NCBI GenBank assembly: GCA_017629925.1
Contig: JAGBWH010000184.1
Coordinates: 1 to 7,059, forward strand
Length of the DNA: 7,059 nt
Reading direction: 5' to 3'
Source: Clostridia bacterium
GTDB lineage: Bacteria > Bacillota > Clostridia > Oscillospirales > CAG-272
Below, piece after piece: positions 5,873-7,059 of this stretch. Both the position numbers and the translations under genes were made by a program. The notes under the pieces are model-generated. The model had not been told where the DNA came from, made no database searches, and saw only the letters and a list, made by a program, of their open reading frames with translations. Numbering within the stretch: the first letter of the stretch is position 1; the number at the start of each line of letters is the position of its first letter.

Positions 5873-6445
5873 ATGAAAATCGTTCACAGATGTGGCGTGT
5901 TTGAAACCAATAGTTCCAGCACTCACGCGGTCACTTTTTGTCAAAAAAACGAGGACAAGCCTTGGCGACCAGAAGATGACATTCCTGCAGATGAGCGTGA
6001 AATACGCTCTCCCATGGAAAAACTCATTTTCCTTTTGGGCATCATGCAACACGCCATCGAGAATATATCAGACGAGGCAGGCACAAAAAAGTCCTACTAT
6101 CTCACACAAGTAGAGCAGGACTTTGCCATGGCAAAGACGATATTTACCGAGGTCGGTATAAAGGAAAAAGGAATCAGTGAACACGCCCTCGCCTTAGCCA
6201 CAGAGGATGACTCCTCCCCTTGCGGCACGGATTTGTGCTCCAGATATTTTAACAGAGGCCCCCTTTCCGACTGCGACTGTGGCCTATGCCATGCCGAGCG
6301 CATCTATCCCATCATTGGCGGAAAACATCCCACAAAAGAGAGGCTCGAGCAAGCCGCACGTGAGTTTTATGATGACAATGCCTATTTTCTCCTCACCGAA
6401 GGTTGGTACGGCGGACGATGGTATATCGAGCAAAGTGTGTTCTAA
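5873..6445 (+). CDS. Uncharacterised FETNSSSTH-motif protein with C4 cluster, copy 2
   Basis: 190 aa paralog of the preceding gene. Hand alignment gives 34 of 50 identical residues at the N-terminus (no gaps) and 30 of 69 in the C-terminal part from the first shared C4 cysteine to the end (no gaps). The middle is hard to align and seven residues shorter. It keeps the block GVFETNSSSTHAVT, C23, W31, and C122, C134, C136 and C139 in the same C-X11-C-X-C-X2-C spacing; it adds C7 and C117. GG is at 149-150 and the end is GWYGG...EQSVF. The frame is open from an ATG at 5855, but ATG 5873 aligns exactly with the first copy's MKIV start and has GAGGT at 5863-5867. The 46-nt gap after the first copy shows no terminator or clear promoter. 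The stop is one base before the radical SAM start, implying translational coupling. No function is assigned. Confidence 0.85.
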   Translation: MKIVHRCGVFETNSSSTHAVTFCQKNEDKPWRPEDDIPADEREIRSPMEKLIFLLGIMQHAIENISDEAGTKKSYYLTQVEQDFAMAKTIFTEVGIKEKGISEHALALATEDDSSPCGTDLCSRYFNRGPLSDCDCGLCHAERIYPIIGGKHPTKERLEQAAREFYDDNAYFLLTEGWYGGRWYIEQSVF

Positions 6446-6446
6446 T

Positions 6447-7059
6447 ATGGAAATATTACATCAATACCAAAACGGAAACTATACCGTCACCCTCTATGCA
6501 GACGGTACCAAAGAAAAAATGACCGAAGAGGACGAGTTTATTGCGACTTTCCCCGACAACATGGATCTTAAACTCACAAATTATTGTGATATGGATTGCC
6601 CTATGTGTCATGAAAACGCCTCAAAAGAGGGCGCTCATGCCTCCCTTGACGCTCCATTTCTTGCCACCTTACATAAGGGTACAGAAATAGCGATTGGTGG
6701 CGGAAATCCCCTCTCTCATCCCGATTTACTCAGCTTTTTAGAGCGTATGAAAGCGCAAGGGGTGGTGTGCAATATGACGGTAAATGAAACCCACTTGCTT
6801 GCCCACATGGCTTTGCTCGAAGAATGGCTCGACCAAAAACTCATCTACGGGCTTGGCATTTCGCTCAATCGGTATGCAGAGGAAACGATTGCTTTTGCCA
6901 TGGCGCATCCGTCGGTGGTTTTGCATATCATTTGTGGGATAGCATCGCCCACCGATATCCAAAAAATCGCAAAAAAACAACTGAAAATTCTTCTGCTTGG
7001 CTATAAAAAGCATGGCAGGGGAGAGGTGTATTACAGCGATAGGGTAGAAAGCCGACTCA
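6447..7059 (+). CDS. Radical SAM domain protein, incomplete at window end
   Basis: 204 codons are visible with no stop; the C-terminus lies beyond the window. After a short N-terminal extension (about residues 1-38, including NGNYTVTLYADGT), the strand MDLKLTNYC leads into C47-X3-C51-X2-C54. This is the cysteine triad that binds the catalytic [4Fe-4S] cluster which cleaves S-adenosylmethionine. IGGGNP at 83-88 corresponds to the glycine-rich SAM-binding motif of the second strand (usually GGEP). Later strands are suggested by GLGISLN (135-141) and VVLHIICGI (157-165). No second cysteine cluster (SPASM or similar) is visible yet, but that region would lie in the missing part. ATG 6447 starts one base after the previous TAA, and no strong ribosome-binding site is seen, so translation is probably coupled. 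It likely acts with or on the two upstream cysteine-rich paralogs (inference). Confidence 0.9.
   Translation, partial: MEILHQYQNGNYTVTLYADGTKEKMTEEDEFIATFPDNMDLKLTNYCDMDCPMCHENASKEGAHASLDAPFLATLHKGTEIAIGGGNPLSHPDLLSFLERMKAQGVVCNMTVNETHLLAHMALLEEWLDQKLIYGLGISLNRYAEETIAFAMAHPSVVLHIICGIASPTDIQKIAKKQLKILLLGYKKHGRGEVYYSDRVESRL

Noticed and set aside
5233..6445. The two paralogs as ordinary RiPP precursor peptides
   Set aside because: They are 190-197 aa with conserved structured C-termini and several W/G/C positions, much larger than usual precursors, and no typical leader/core boundary or repeat core is seen.
1..7059. Mobile element, prophage or CRISPR signature
   Set aside because: No transposase, integrase, terminal repeats or spaced direct repeats were seen; the recollection that similar motifs occur in phages is not supported by any phage gene in this window.

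Overview
The window is a compact bacterial segment of moderate-to-low GC. Shine-Dalgarno sites are strong (AGGAGG, AAAGGAG), sigma-A type promoters match consensus closely, and intergenic gaps are short. Together with the protein families present, this suggests a Firmicutes/Clostridia-type chromosome. That assignment is inferred from style, since the window holds no rRNA or other marker. I found no tRNA, rRNA, CRISPR array or insertion sequence.

Layout. (1) 19-693 (+) encodes a PAP2-type membrane phosphatase. It ends at a hairpin terminator (759-789) shared with the convergent operon. (2) On the minus strand, reading from about 3450 down to about 760, lie a MATE-family multidrug/metabolite exporter (3428-2037), a small cupin protein (1985-1644) and a TIM-barrel sugar isomerase/epimerase-like protein (1597-818). 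They probably form one operon driven by a perfect-consensus promoter (TTGACA, 17 bp, TATAAT) at 3457-3485. (3) Diverging from it is a plus-strand set: a Gfo/Idh/MocA NAD(P)-dependent oxidoreductase (3580-4659) with its own promoter (TTTACA, 17 bp, TATGAT), then a family I inorganic pyrophosphatase (4690-5223). A 7-bp inverted repeat lies between the two promoters and overlaps one -35 box. (4) Directly after the pyrophosphatase come two tandem paralogous proteins of unknown function (5233-5826 and 5873-6445). One base after the second begins a radical SAM enzyme (6447 to the window edge, incomplete).

How the genes may work together. The epimerase-like protein, cupin and Gfo/Idh oxidoreductase are families that often cooperate in sugar or sugar-acid conversion, and the divergent promoters would allow shared control. 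The substrate cannot be read from the sequence. The most interesting part is the 3' end. The two paralogs share an almost invariant N-terminal block (GVFETNSSSTHAVT), a conserved four-cysteine pattern (C-X11-C-X-C-X2-C) and a conserved C-terminus ending EQSxF, with a divergent middle. The radical SAM gene is tightly coupled downstream. This looks like a substrate/partner plus radical-SAM-enzyme module, possibly a protein-modification system, but its function is not established by anything visible here.

Several gene starts are set inward from the longest open frame because ribosome-binding sites, the neighbouring promoter or paralog alignment decide the start (epimerase 1597, MATE 3428, pyrophosphatase 4690, second paralog 5873).
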